Positions 8,501-17,424 of a DNA stretch of 52,510 nt are shown here, in pieces. The DNA is taken from positions 1 through 52,510 of the forward strand of contig JACDNU010000014.1 in assembly GCA_017656505.1 (NCBI GenBank), read 5' to 3'. The translations under genes were made by a program, and so were the position numbers. This stretch comes from Archaeoglobus sp. Lineage in GTDB: Archaea > Halobacteriota > Archaeoglobi > Archaeoglobales > Archaeoglobaceae. Positions within the stretch are counted from its first letter, which is position 1. Each line of letters starts with the position of its first letter. The notes beneath the pieces were generated by a model that was given only the letters and a program-made list of their open reading frames with translations, ran no database searches and was not told the origin of the DNA.

Positions 8501-8712
8501 ATAACTCGTTGTTGTATTTTTTTATTATACTCCTTGGTTTCCGAGTAAAAAATTGATTCGTCGAATTAACAGTCGAAAAATTAAGGTCTTGATTGCTGTT
8601 TTGGGTATTATTTTAGACCTAGATAGATCTTTTGTTTCTCAAAAAGTTACCACATTCACCAATTAATTGTATATTCTCGTAAAAAAAGAATGTACTTTTA
8701 AAACATGAAAAA

Positions 8713-8721
8713 GCTTAAATA
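8713..8721 (+). promoter_or_regulatory. TATA box for leaderless trpB2
   Basis: GCTTAAATA is centred about 26 nt before the ATG at 8743, the spacing expected when transcription starts at the start codon. This decides between the ATG and a GTG at 8722 that overlaps the box itself. The rest of the 8501-8742 gap shows nothing else recognisable. Confidence 0.6.
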
Positions 8722-8742
8722 GTGGATAGGTGTCTTTCTTGC

Positions 8743-10050
8743 ATGCTCGAGTCATCTGAGAAAAAGATCTTGCTGGACGAGGATGAGATGCCAAAGAAAT
8801 GGTACAACATACTCCCAGACCTGCCAGAGCCCTTGCCTCCGCCTTTACATCCCGCTACAAACGAACCGCTGAAGCCTGAGGATCTGGAACCGCTCTTTCC
8901 GAAGGAGCTGATAAAGCAGGAGATGAGTTCTGATAGCCACATCAAAATCCCTGAAGAGGTGCTTGAAGTTTACAGGATGTGGAGGCCGACACCCCTAATA
9001 AGGGCGGAAAGGCTTGAAGATTTTCTTAAAACTCCCGCTCGTATCTATTACAAGTATGAAGGTGTTAGCCCGCCGGGAAGCCATAAGCCCAACACGGCAG
9101 TTGCCCAAGCTTACTACAACATGAAGGAGGGCGTTGAGAGGCTTACAACCGAGACCGGAGCGGGTCAGTGGGGATCGGCTTTATGCTTCGCAACCAACCT
9201 TTTCGATATGAAATGCACCGTTTACATGGTTAAAGTTAGCTATGAGCAGAAGCCTTACCGTAGGATTATAATGGAAACATACGGCGGTGAGGTAATTCCA
9301 AGCCCATCGAACAGAACCGAAAGCGGAAAAAAGATTCTTGAATCTAACCCGAATACTCCAGGAAGCTTGGGCATAGCGATCAGCGAGGCTGTTGAAGATG
9401 CGGCAAAACACGATGACACAAAATACAGTTTGGGCAGCGTTTTGAATCATGTTCTGTTACATCAGACGATAATCGGCCAAGAAACCAAAAAGCAACTGGA
9501 AAAAATAGATGAGAAGCCGGACATATTAATTGGGTGCGTTGGTGGAGGAAGCAACTTTTCCGGCCTAGCTTATCCATTCGTTAAAGAGTCGATGGATAAT
9601 GGCATGCGAATAGTTGCAGTGGAGCCGGCTGCTTGCCCTACGTTGACTTCTGGGGACTACAGGTACGATTATGGAGATACGGTAGGCTTAACTCCTCTAC
9701 TTAAGATGTTCACCCTTGGCCATGACTTCATTCCCCCACCCATCCATGCTGGAGGTCTGCGCTACCATGGCGATGCTCCAACGCTAAGCTTACTTGTTGC
9801 AAAGGGAATAATCGAAGCTATTGCAGTAAAGCAGATTCCAACCTTCGAAGCGGGCCTGATTTTCGCAAGGACTGAGGGAATAATACCCGCCCCAGAATCG
9901 AACCACGCGATAAGGGCTGTGATAGATGAAGCTTTGAAAGCAAAAGAAAGGAACGAGGAGAAGGTTATTGTATTCGGATTGAGTGGGCATGGATATTTCG
10001 ATCTTTCTGCCTACGATTCTTTCTTGAGTGGAAAGCTGAACGATACCTGA
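8743..10050 (+). CDS. trpB2: Tryptophan synthase beta-like protein (TrpB2)
   Basis: 435 residues; a PLP enzyme making tryptophan from indole and serine. It is of the TrpB2 class, longer at the N-terminus (P-P-P-L-H-P-A-T) and lacking the interface needed to bind TrpA tightly. The PLP lysine lies in P-G-S-H-K-P-N-T (K115), the substrate loop in E-T-G-A-G-Q-W-G, and the phosphate loop G-G-G-S-N at 267-271. No other trp gene is nearby, as is common for TrpB2, which may act on free indole or in serine metabolism. Transcription appears leaderless from the ATG at 8743. Confidence 0.93.
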   Translation: MLESSEKKILLDEDEMPKKWYNILPDLPEPLPPPLHPATNEPLKPEDLEPLFPKELIKQEMSSDSHIKIPEEVLEVYRMWRPTPLIRAERLEDFLKTPARIYYKYEGVSPPGSHKPNTAVAQAYYNMKEGVERLTTETGAGQWGSALCFATNLFDMKCTVYMVKVSYEQKPYRRIIMETYGGEVIPSPSNRTESGKKILESNPNTPGSLGIAISEAVEDAAKHDDTKYSLGSVLNHVLLHQTIIGQETKKQLEKIDEKPDILIGCVGGGSNFSGLAYPFVKESMDNGMRIVAVEPAACPTLTSGDYRYDYGDTVGLTPLLKMFTLGHDFIPPPIHAGGLRYHGDAPTLSLLVAKGIIEAIAVKQIPTFEAGLIFARTEGIIPAPESNHAIRAVIDEALKAKERNEEKVIVFGLSGHGYFDLSAYDSFLSGKLNDT

Positions 10051-10108
10051 GTATCAGAATTTCTCAACTATTTTTAAAACTTCTCAATTTGGTAGTAAAA
10101 AAGGTAAC

Positions 10109-10120
10109 ATTTAAATTTTA
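10109..10120 (+). promoter_or_regulatory. TATA box for the cysteine-rich lipoprotein
   Basis: ATTTAAATTTTA is centred 26 nt before the ATG at 10140 and selects this internal ATG over the open frame start at 10089. Confidence 0.6.
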
Positions 10121-10139
10121 TTTGAAAATATTCAAAGCT

Positions 10140-10598
10140 ATGAATAAAACGATGTTAGCTGTTGTTATGCTAACCTTGCTGATTGGATTCGGCTGTTTAT
10201 CGCAGCAATCCCAAACATCGAAGATATCCTTTGTACCGGAGGTAAAGGGTTGTGCCGCTAGCAATACAAGTGAGGCTAATGCAACGAAATCTTTTGGAAA
10301 GGAGAGGGAGCCTGAGATAAAAATAGAAAAAAATGGGGTCATTTACTCAAGAGCGATCTCCCACCTCTGCTGTAGAACCGTTAAATTGGAGTATAAGATC
10401 GAAGATTCGACCATAAACATCTATGAAATCTGGAACGGAATAGGCTGCAAGTGTATCTGTTTCTCCGAAATAGCAGGGAAGCTTGAAAATCTACCTGCTG
10501 GAAAATATACCATTAACGTTTACGAAACGGGAACCAAACCGGACGGCAAACCGATGGAGGAAAAACTGATAATTTCCAAGGATGTTTCGATAAGCTAG
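10140..10598 (+). CDS. Cysteine-rich lipoprotein, unknown function
   Basis: 152 residues. It begins M-N-K-T-M-L-A-V-V-M, runs through a hydrophobic signal and reaches a lipobox L-I-G-F-G-C with Cys19 as the lipidation site, so the mature protein is tethered outside the membrane. The mature part has a Thr/Ser/Asn linker, then a beta-rich domain carrying C-C-R and C-K-C-I-C clusters. These cysteines could bind metal or form disulfides. I do not recognise the family. It stands alone between trpB2 and the convergent aspartate kinase, with its own promoter. The 17 codons upstream of this start are unlikely to be translated. Confidence 0.75.
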   Translation: MNKTMLAVVMLTLLIGFGCLSQQSQTSKISFVPEVKGCAASNTSEANATKSFGKEREPEIKIEKNGVIYSRAISHLCCRTVKLEYKIEDSTINIYEIWNGIGCKCICFSEIAGKLENLPAGKYTINVYETGTKPDGKPMEEKLIISKDVSIS

Positions 10599-10656
10599 GG
10601 GGATAAATTTAATTATAAATTTAATTTAACTTTAATAATTAGTTAGTAATTTATAA

Positions 10657-12051
10657 TTAACCTTTCGCCTTCTCAAGCTCGAATTCCTTATGCAGAACTC
10701 TCACAGCATCCTTTCCTTCCTTCTTCGAAACAGCAAAGGATATGTTGTATTCCGAGCAGCTCTGACTTATCATCACTATGTTGATCTTGTTCCTCCCCAA
10801 AGCTGAGAAGATTCTGCCCGCGACTCCGGGTGTTCCTGCCATTCCCGCCCCTACAGCGCTCACTACTGCAACATCGCTAAGTTTTTTCACGCTCACGATT
10901 CCATTCTCAAGCTGCTTGAGGGCAGAGTAAGCTCTATCGACATCCGACTGGTCGACAACTATTGAGAGGTTGAGTTCGGAGGAGCTCTGGGAGACCATAA
11001 TCACGTTAACTCTTTCCCGTGAAAGCCTTCTGAACACATCCGACATAATCTCTGCAAAATCGAAGCCTGCCCCTTCGATGTTTACTATCCCAACTTTCTC
11101 AATCAAACTCAAGGCTTTTACGATGTCCTTGGTTGAATCACTCTCTTTCTTTATGACAGTTCCCTCCGCATCGGGATTGAAAGTGTTCTTTATTCTCACC
11201 GGAATTTCTTTCCTCATCACCGGCTCCAAGGCTCGTGGATGCAGGATTTTCGCTCCAAAATGGGAGAGCTCCATCGCCTCCTGATACGAGATCTCTGGAA
11301 TCAGCCTCGCTTCAGGAACTATTTTCGGATCTGTGGTAAGCACTCCATCAACTTCCTTCCAGAGCCAAACCTCGTCAGCATCCAAAGCTGCGGCAATTAA
11401 AGTAGCTGTCAAATCGCTCCCGCCTCTGCCGAGGGTTGTGATACTTCCATCCTCAGCCCTGCCTATGAAGCCAGTAATGACTGGGGTGGACTTCTTTATC
11501 TTGATTAGGGGATCTAGTCTGCTTTTTATTATGCTGTAAACCTCCTGAACAGGTTTTGCCCTACCAAAATTTCTATCAGTAAGAATTCCAGCATCACCGC
11601 CTGTCATCGCAAGTGAATCTACTCCCAAAGAGAGAAGCGAGGCTGAAAGGATTGGAGCAACCAGTCTTTCACCGAATGAAAGAATGAAGTCTCTGCTCCG
11701 CTTCGTAAGCTCGCCTAGGTAACCTATCCCAAGCAGAACCTTTTCGAGCTCATCTAAAAGTCGGTCAACCTTCTCAAAAACCTTGTTCTGCAAATCTGGA
11801 TTTTTTACAGCCGTACTTATAGCCTCATAATGCTTTTTTGTCAGCTCAGCGATGAAGAGCTTAACGTAACTGGAGGAGGGCTCTTTGTAACATTTTTCTG
11901 CCGCCTCGATTAAAGCATCGGTAACGCCTGCCATTGCAGAAACGACAACAGCTTTTTCAAAATCCTCAAACTTCTTGACAAGATTGGCTACGTGGAGAAT
12001 ACTCTCTCCGTCCTTAACGCTCGCCCCACCAAACTTCATCACAACTCTCAT
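10657..12051 (-). CDS. lysC: Aspartate kinase
   Basis: 464 residues. It phosphorylates aspartate, the first step to lysine, threonine and methionine. The N-terminus V-M-K-F-G-G-A-S-V is the nucleotide-binding signature; S-F-G-E-R-L, T-L-G-R-G-G-S-D-L-T-A and V-D-G-V-L-T-T-D-P follow. Two ACT domains at the C-terminus (from about residue 310) indicate feedback inhibition by an amino acid; which one is not clear. A strong GGAGG site precedes the ATG. A TTTATATTTC box at about 12117-12126 suggests its own promoter with a short leader. Confidence 0.95.
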   Translation of the reverse strand: MRVVMKFGGASVKDGESILHVANLVKKFEDFEKAVVVSAMAGVTDALIEAAEKCYKEPSSSYVKLFIAELTKKHYEAISTAVKNPDLQNKVFEKVDRLLDELEKVLLGIGYLGELTKRSRDFILSFGERLVAPILSASLLSLGVDSLAMTGGDAGILTDRNFGRAKPVQEVYSIIKSRLDPLIKIKKSTPVITGFIGRAEDGSITTLGRGGSDLTATLIAAALDADEVWLWKEVDGVLTTDPKIVPEARLIPEISYQEAMELSHFGAKILHPRALEPVMRKEIPVRIKNTFNPDAEGTVIKKESDSTKDIVKALSLIEKVGIVNIEGAGFDFAEIMSDVFRRLSRERVNVIMVSQSSSELNLSIVVDQSDVDRAYSALKQLENGIVSVKKLSDVAVVSAVGAGMAGTPGVAGRIFSALGRNKINIVMISQSCSEYNISFAVSKKEGKDAVRVLHKEFELEKAKG

Positions 12052-12223
12052 TCTCCCTCCTCCTCTTGATTACTAATCGTAATACGCGAACTGCCACGGT
12101 TTTTGGATTGGAGAGAAATATAAATCTTTTCCTGAACAACGTCTTTATCAACTTCGGTTTCTATTACATCATTTTTCGGGTCAGAAATTTAGGGAATAGA
12201 GGAAGAAAAGCGAATAGTTCTTG

Positions 12224-14299
12224 TCAAATCGTCCCAATCTTTGCTGCCAGTTTCGCTAAAACTTCCTTCCTTTTAGCTGGAATAAACTTAATTGAGCCGA
12301 CAACGAGATGCCCTCCCCCCTCCACACCGGCATTTTCTATCTCTTGCTGGAGTTCTCTGACTAGCCTTGGTATGTCCAGCTCAACCCCTTCACTTCTAAT
12401 TACTGCAAAGTCAGGACCATAGCCAATTGTCACCAGCTTTTCGTATTTGTTTTTCAGCCTATCGTGAAGTTCGCCGGTAAGCTTACCCGGCGGTGGAAAT
12501 GTGAATCTCCTCGTATAGTTTTCGATGTCTAGAGCTGCCAAATATATCCCATTGGGAAGCATCTGAACTCTGTAACCTTCCTGAATCGTTTTGAGCTGCT
12601 CTTCAATGCCAGCCCTGGCATACGAGGCGAGCATAGAAACGAGTTTTGCCTGTCGATCTTTCCTCCCGAAACCCATTATCTCCTTTATTATCTCGGATCC
12701 GCTCCGGAATCTGAGGTAAAAAGCCTCGTATTCTAAAGCCAGGGCTATGTCTCTCAACTCTTGAATGGAGTAATCTGAAAGCCTCAAATACTCCTCAACC
12801 TCTCCTTCAGCCCTATCTCCGACGATAGATATGGCGGGAAGATTTCTAAGATCTATTTCTGGATAAATCATCCTCGCTATTTCCGTGCACAGAATGCCGG
12901 AAGTGTGATTGCTGTCTCCCCCGGCCTTGTAGGGGTTGACGTGGTAGAGCAAATACTGATCGACCTCTTCATCGGGAAAATGGTGGTCAATCGTTATAAT
13001 GTCCGCTCCGAAGGTTAGAAACTGCCTTATCGCTGGAATGTCTTCATAACCAGAGCCATTATCAACTAACACAACTAGAGGTATCTTATCTCCGTGTCTT
13101 ATTGCATCTTCAAGCGAGTCATCCAAATCTTTCACAACATCCTCCAGCTCGTAGAAAGGGGCACGGGAGACCTTCCTCTTAACGAGAATGTACTTGCTTT
13201 CTGGATCTGCAACTTCTTCAACCAAAGCAGATAAGGCAAGCTCCAGAGCAAGTCCACCACACATGCCATCTGCATCCCAGTGATGCCTTATTATTATCGG
13301 CCGGGATTGAAATATCGCTCTCTTCAGCTCCTTTGCTACCCTCATCATCTCTGATTTTAGATTTTCAAGCACTTCAGTTTCTACCAAGAATCCTCTGAAC
13401 TCTGGCTCGCTTCTTCTGTCTATTTCTTCCTCTATAACCTTTCTGATTTCTGTAGCCTCTTCTCCCAGCAGTCTCTCCATGTCTAGGATCTCTATCTCCG
13501 CTTTGGGTCTTTTCTTCACAATTCCGGTTATGGCAACAACATCATCAACATCTATTTCAGGAAAAGCCCTCTCTCCACCCTCAAAGGCCACCGCCTTTCC
13601 AACCCCGCTTCCGTCCACTATACTAAAGATCGTTGGACCACCCGTAACTCTGATGTGGGTCACGAGGCCTCTTATCTCCACCAGTTTTCCCCCGTATTCA
13701 TCGAGTTCAGAGATATCCACCCTTGGAGCTCTCTTAGCGATCTCTACTATCGAATAGTTATCCATCGGATAGGGCAGGAGATCTATCTCACCAGAGGGCT
13801 TTATGCCGGCCACCTTTACCGTGATTTGCTCTCCCTCGCTGAAATTGCTGTTTCCTAAATTTCGCTTGTATATCAAGCCTCTGAGCCTCTTATTAAGATT
13901 GGCAAATACACCTATGTCTGTGACGCTTTCAACGGTTGCAACGTAAATCTTGTTCAGCTTCAAATCCTCTATTCCACAACTGTTTTTCAAGAGGTAGGCA
14001 TGGGGTTTCTTTGAGCAATCTTGGCAAAGATCGAAGTTTCCCTTTACCGGCTTTCCACATAACTTGCATCTTCTGACTTCCCTGCTCCCTCTGCAAACCG
14101 GACAAATCTCCATCCTCTTTATTACCCCCTCTCCCCTGCAAACACCACAAATTCCCCTCAAAAACAGCTGAATCTGCTCGGAGGACAGCTCTTCCGTGAG
14201 CTTTGGATCAAAGCTTCTGGCTTTTCCACTTCCATTACATGTCGGGCATTTCTGCTCTATTTCGATGATTCCTCTGCCACCGCAGTTTTCGCAGATCAT
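12224..14299 (-). CDS. Multidomain DHH phosphoesterase (archaeal RecJ-like) with zinc fingers
   Basis: 691 residues. N-terminal zinc fingers begin with DnaJ-like C-E-N-C-G-G-R-G and C-P-T-C-N-G-S-G, then C-G-V-C-R-G, C-P-V-C-R-G, C-K-L-C and C-Q-D-C (residues 3-95). An S1-type RNA/ssDNA-binding fold follows (about 110-175), then an OB-fold (about 200-275), then the DHH catalytic domain with R-H-H-W-D-A-D-G (338-345), V-D-N-G-S-G (412-417) and I-D-H-H (437-440), and a DHHA1 domain with G-G-G-H at the end. This is the euryarchaeal RecJ/Cdc45-related layout: a manganese-dependent exonuclease or nano-RNase in replication, repair or RNA turnover. The substrate is inferred only. Confidence 0.9.
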   Translation of the reverse strand: MICENCGGRGIIEIEQKCPTCNGSGKARSFDPKLTEELSSEQIQLFLRGICGVCRGEGVIKRMEICPVCRGSREVRRCKLCGKPVKGNFDLCQDCSKKPHAYLLKNSCGIEDLKLNKIYVATVESVTDIGVFANLNKRLRGLIYKRNLGNSNFSEGEQITVKVAGIKPSGEIDLLPYPMDNYSIVEIAKRAPRVDISELDEYGGKLVEIRGLVTHIRVTGGPTIFSIVDGSGVGKAVAFEGGERAFPEIDVDDVVAITGIVKKRPKAEIEILDMERLLGEEATEIRKVIEEEIDRRSEPEFRGFLVETEVLENLKSEMMRVAKELKRAIFQSRPIIIRHHWDADGMCGGLALELALSALVEEVADPESKYILVKRKVSRAPFYELEDVVKDLDDSLEDAIRHGDKIPLVVLVDNGSGYEDIPAIRQFLTFGADIITIDHHFPDEEVDQYLLYHVNPYKAGGDSNHTSGILCTEIARMIYPEIDLRNLPAISIVGDRAEGEVEEYLRLSDYSIQELRDIALALEYEAFYLRFRSGSEIIKEIMGFGRKDRQAKLVSMLASYARAGIEEQLKTIQEGYRVQMLPNGIYLAALDIENYTRRFTFPPPGKLTGELHDRLKNKYEKLVTIGYGPDFAVIRSEGVELDIPRLVRELQQEIENAGVEGGGHLVVGSIKFIPAKRKEVLAKLAAKIGTI

Positions 14300-14470
14300 C
14301 AGCCTTTCTACAACTAAAGTTTAAAAAGCTGTTCGGAAGTTTGATTGAATATTACGAAAATTCGAGTTTAAATAATCTCGAACAAGTTTTGGTTTTTTGC
14401 AAATCCGGATGGTGAAATCAAAAACCACTAACCCAACTAACCAGCCTAGCTAATAGGCTTTACTAGCGAT

Positions 14471-15325
14471 CTAGCGATTCTGGCTGGACAATGAGATGAG
14501 GTCTTGACACTTTTCGCAGATATAGGTTATCTCGTCGTCCATAATCGAGAAAACCTTGTAAAGGATTCCATGGTAGTCTATTCTGCTCGCAAGCTTTCTC
14601 TTGAACATATGCCAGGCATATTCATCGATTTCGAAGTCAAAGGGATACTTAACATCCTTGAGGATTAACCCGTAGGGTGGGGATGGCTCCATCCTCTCGT
14701 AGTATTTGTCGGGCTCGAGCATCGATTCCAGCCATTCTATGTCTCTCATCCCCTTGCCTATCATCTCCAAGGCAGTTGCGATGTTTCTTACCATATTCCA
14801 TGTGAACGCATTTCCCTCGAATTCAATTGTGATAAAGCGCTCATCGATTCTTACTTCAACGCTTTTCAGCGTTCTGATGTTGCTCGCAGATTCGCCAAAT
14901 TTCTTCGTGAAGTTTGAAAAGTCATGGGTGCCCTCGATTATTGAAGCAGCCTTTCTCATTGCCGAAACATCAATTCCCTTCTTCGCCATGACGTAGGAAT
15001 AAACTCTGGATATAGCGTCTCTTCTAGGATCAAAGTTGTCCTCAACCTTTGCCCACGCCCAGACTGTGATGTCCTCGGGGAGCTTTGAGTTGAGAATTCT
15101 TGGAATGAACTTTTTCGAATCCTCAACATCTATGGCGAAAACGTTTCCCAACGCATGAACTCCGGCATCAGTTCTGCTGGAGCATCTGTATCTTGAAAGC
15201 CCAGGCTCTATTCCAAGCTCCTCAAACGCTTTGAAAAGCTCCCCCTCTACCGTACGAAGATTGGGCTGATACTGGGAGCCGTAAAACTTCTCCCCAAAAT
15301 AGCCAAATTTAAAGGCTACCCTCAT
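14471..15325 (-). CDS. truA: tRNA pseudouridine synthase TruA/Pus3 type
   Basis: 284 residues. The enzyme isomerises uridines in the tRNA anticodon arm (positions 38-40 in the family). The catalytic Asp53 lies in S-S-R-T-D-A-G-V-H-A. N-terminal K-F-G-Y-F-G-E-K-F-Y-G-S-Q and the later F-T-W-N-M-V-R-N-I block are TruA signatures. The C-terminus carries an extra C-E-K-C pair that may bind metal, less usual in this family. A small minus-strand gene starts just upstream; the two probably share a transcript. Confidence 0.93.
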   Translation of the reverse strand: MRVAFKFGYFGEKFYGSQYQPNLRTVEGELFKAFEELGIEPGLSRYRCSSRTDAGVHALGNVFAIDVEDSKKFIPRILNSKLPEDITVWAWAKVEDNFDPRRDAISRVYSYVMAKKGIDVSAMRKAASIIEGTHDFSNFTKKFGESASNIRTLKSVEVRIDERFITIEFEGNAFTWNMVRNIATALEMIGKGMRDIEWLESMLEPDKYYERMEPSPPYGLILKDVKYPFDFEIDEYAWHMFKRKLASRIDYHGILYKVFSIMDDEITYICEKCQDLISLSSQNR

Positions 15326-15336
15326 AAGCTTCTAGT

Positions 15337-15360
15337 CTTAGACTTTTTCTTAGACTTTTT
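15337..15360 (+). repeat. Tandem 12-nt repeat across a stop codon
   Basis: Two copies of CTTAGACTTTTT lie head to tail (period 12). The second covers the stop codon (15350-15352) of the small minus-strand gene, so duplication here probably rewrote the last codons of that protein. Confidence 0.85.
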
Positions 15361-15673
15361 TCTCAAGCAAGGAGGAAACAAACTCGTTTACCGTGCTTAT
15401 CTTTCTTTTCAGAACCTCCTTAACATTCTTCTGGCCTTGGTAGTAGCCTACAGCAGCCCCAACTATGAAGAGGAAATCGATATCGTCAAGCTGGTATTTG
15501 TCCTTAATCTCAAGCAATTTTTCCGCCCTGCTCGCTGGTAAACCATCTACAGTTTCCTCCTCGGATTTGTCGAGCTTCTCCAGTAGCCTCTCATCCACAC
15601 TCCACGCGTTCCTCAGCTCCTCAAATGCATCCCATAAGATTGACTTTTTCATCTGAACATCCATCCCTAACAC
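15350..15673 (-). CDS. Small hypothetical protein next to truA
   Basis: 107 residues from a GTG at 15673, or 104 from the ATG at 15664; a TTTATATT box at about 15694-15703 fits the GTG as a leaderless start. The protein is helical and charged, with D-Y-Q-L-D-D-I-D-F-L-like acidic stretches and a central small-residue segment (F-I-V-G-A-A-V-G-Y-Y-Q-G-Q). I do not recognise a family. It lies 24 nt before truA on the same strand, which hints at a link with RNA modification, but nothing in the sequence shows it. Confidence 0.65.
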   Translation of the reverse strand: MLGMDVQMKKSILWDAFEELRNAWSVDERLLEKLDKSEEETVDGLPASRAEKLLEIKDKYQLDDIDFLFIVGAAVGYYQGQKNVKEVLKRKISTVNEFVSSLLEKKV

Positions 15674-15734
15674 CCCTTGCTAACTAATTTTGACAAATAT
15701 AAATGTTTATCCCTTTCCCTCATGATTCGGGAAA

Positions 15735-15744
15735 AGTTTAAATC
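15735..15744 (+). promoter_or_regulatory. TATA box for leaderless thioredoxin-like gene
   Basis: AAGTTTAAAT is centred 26 nt before the ATG at 15765, with no ribosome site in between, as expected for a leaderless message. Confidence 0.6.
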
Positions 15745-15764
15745 GATTCGGTATTACGCATCAC

Positions 15765-16022
15765 ATGGAATTAGAGGTGGTTCGAAACAAACCCCCAGGA
15801 GCGAGATGCAACACCCTTGTGGAGAATCTTATGCATGCTATTGCAGAAATTATTGATGATCTGGACTTGGAATTGGTAGTAAGGATAACGTATGCTAAAG
15901 ATGTAAAGGCTCCAGCGATCAGAGTGAATGGGGAGGTTTTGGGGGAAGACCTTTCAATGGAGGAGATAGTGCAAAGATTCTCCGTTGAAGATTTGATTGA
16001 AATTCTAAAAGAAATTTCATAG
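15765..16022 (+). CDS. Small thioredoxin-fold-like protein with a single cysteine
   Basis: 85 residues. The predicted order is strand, helix (R-C-N-T-L-V-E-N-L-M-H-A-I), strand (L-E-L-V-V-R-I-T), a cis-Pro-like turn K-A-P-A-I-R-V-N-G-E-V-L, and a closing helix (S-M-E-E-I). This resembles the small thioredoxin-like family in which C-x-x-C precedes the first helix and A-P-A-x-x-V-N-G forms the second half. Here only one cysteine (C15) remains. A redox role through mixed disulfides or a metal-binding role is possible; function is not known. Transcription appears leaderless. Confidence 0.7.
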   Translation: MELEVVRNKPPGARCNTLVENLMHAIAEIIDDLDLELVVRITYAKDVKAPAIRVNGEVLGEDLSMEEIVQRFSVEDLIEILKEIS

Positions 16023-16039
16023 CTTTTGGCTTTATTGGG

Positions 16040-16077
16040 TTTTTTATAGGTTTGTCACCTTTTTAGCCGATTTTTTT
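16040..16077. terminator. T-rich bidirectional terminator region
   Basis: Three T-runs (GGTTTTTTA, CCTTTTTA, GATTTTTTTAG) lie between two convergent genes. They can stop transcription of the plus-strand thioredoxin-like gene. Confidence 0.4.
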
Positions 16078-16633
16078 AGTGCTTTAGTGCAGCCCTTGTA
16101 TGGAGAATTCTATGAATTGCGGTTAGATGCGAGAGTATGGCAACAATAATTATCGCTATCTCAACGTATCCGGCTAAAATTCCAAGAAAAATTATTATGA
16201 GCCTTTCGCCTCTTTCTGCTATTCCAACGTCGCATTTCTCGATTATTTTTTCAGCTCTTGCCCTTGTATAGCTTACAAGCAAAGCTCCGCTCAGCGCGAG
16301 TGTGATGTAGATCCAGTTAACTCCATAGATACCTAAAGCAATGAAGATCGCAACGTCAACATATCTATCAAAAACGGAATCGAGAAAGCCACCAAACTCC
16401 GAAACTAAAATCTGATTTCTTGCAAGAGCTCCATCCAGCATATCAAAGAATCCACTCACGAGAATGAAAATACCACCGAGCAATAGCTCTTTACTCGCTA
16501 TCAGATATGCGGAGAAGAAGCCGACAAGAAGACCAAGAAAGGTTAAGTGATTGGGTTTCACTCCGGTCTTTACGATTAAACCGGTGAGAGGATTAAGAAG
16601 GTCTGAGACTAGTGATTTCACTTTGCTTAGCAT
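16076..16633 (-). CDS. CDP-alcohol phosphatidyltransferase (archaetidylinositol-phosphate synthase type)
   Basis: 185 residues, about six transmembrane helices. It carries the complete family motif: Asp64, Asp67-Gly68, Ala71-Arg72, Gly81, Asp85 and Asp89 with standard spacing. The enzyme transfers a polar head group to CDP-archaeol in the membrane. The size and archaeal context favour archaetidylinositol phosphate synthase, but archaetidylserine or archaetidylglycerol phosphate cannot be ruled out. It has its own AT-rich promoter region (around 16655) after the Lrp-type regulator gene on the same strand. Confidence 0.9.
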   Translation of the reverse strand: MLSKVKSLVSDLLNPLTGLIVKTGVKPNHLTFLGLLVGFFSAYLIASKELLLGGIFILVSGFFDMLDGALARNQILVSEFGGFLDSVFDRYVDVAIFIALGIYGVNWIYITLALSGALLVSYTRARAEKIIEKCDVGIAERGERLIIIFLGILAGYVEIAIIIVAILSHLTAIHRILHTRAALKH

Positions 16634-16672
16634 GCTTAAGGGAAAGAAAAGGGATATTAATTTTTTTCCACA

Positions 16673-17245
16673 TCATCTCCATATTTTGCCCCGATAATGC
16701 CCTGTAATCGGGCATCCAAGGCAGAGTTCGTTTCTCCAATAGTCACATACACCACAGTCAGAGTTGCATGGAGCCTTGTCGGATCGCTCGATGTGAACTT
16801 TCATTGGAACGACGGTATCTTTTTCTGCTCTTACAACAATTCCGACATCTATGTCGTAAACATTTGGATCTGGGCGAATATGTTGATCAACTATCGCTTC
16901 TAGGGTTGAGAGATCCTCTCCTATGAACATCATAGTCAGATTCTTGTTTCCGGCGATAACGAATCCATTGAGGAAGAATGGACAGCCTATGAAGAGGTTT
17001 ATAAGTTCCCTGGGCTGTCTGCACTTCACATCCACTTTCAGCACATAGAGTCCAGCGTTTTTCAGATTCACGCCATAGGTGTGGTTTATTATCCCAAGTT
17101 CCCTCATTTTCTTTATTCTTGCCCCAACGGATGGCTGTGATAATCCTACAACCTTCGCAATCTCGTTCTGTGAAATTTCGGGATTCTCCTCGAGTATTTC
17201 TAGAATCATCTTGTCCTTTTCATCAAGTTCAAAAACCCCTACCAT
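16673..17245 (-). CDS. Lrp/AsnC-like regulator with C-terminal cysteine cluster
   Basis: 190 residues. The N-terminal winged helix (residues 6-58; L-D-E-K-D-K-M-I-L-E-I-L-E-E and I-S-Q-N-E-I-A-K-V-V-G-L-S) matches Lrp/AsnC proteins. The middle (65-150) resembles a diverged RAM-like sensor domain. The last 31 residues hold Cys160, Cys164, Cys167, Cys175 and Cys178, followed by G-H-Y-R-G-K-I-W. Five clustered cysteines suggest a bound Fe-S cluster or metal, hence a redox- or metal-responsive repressor; this is inference. It is the next minus-strand gene after the pantoate kinase end but is separated by about 180 nt, so it probably has its own promoter. Confidence 0.85.
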   Translation of the reverse strand: MVGVFELDEKDKMILEILEENPEISQNEIAKVVGLSQPSVGARIKKMRELGIINHTYGVNLKNAGLYVLKVDVKCRQPRELINLFIGCPFFLNGFVIAGNKNLTMMFIGEDLSTLEAIVDQHIRPDPNVYDIDVGIVVRAEKDTVVPMKVHIERSDKAPCNSDCGVCDYWRNELCLGCPITGHYRGKIWR

Positions 17246-17424
17246 TTTCTAAAACCCCCCTCTAGTAGGTAAACCTTAACTTATAAAAAATTAGCGATTG
17301 TCTATTACACTAAAAGACCATCAAACCTTTTTGAGGAAGAGGGATGGAATAAATAATTCAACTTCTTTTGCTTTCACTGGTTATTCTCAGATACCAAGGG
17401 AATAGAAAAGTCAGATTAGGCTCC

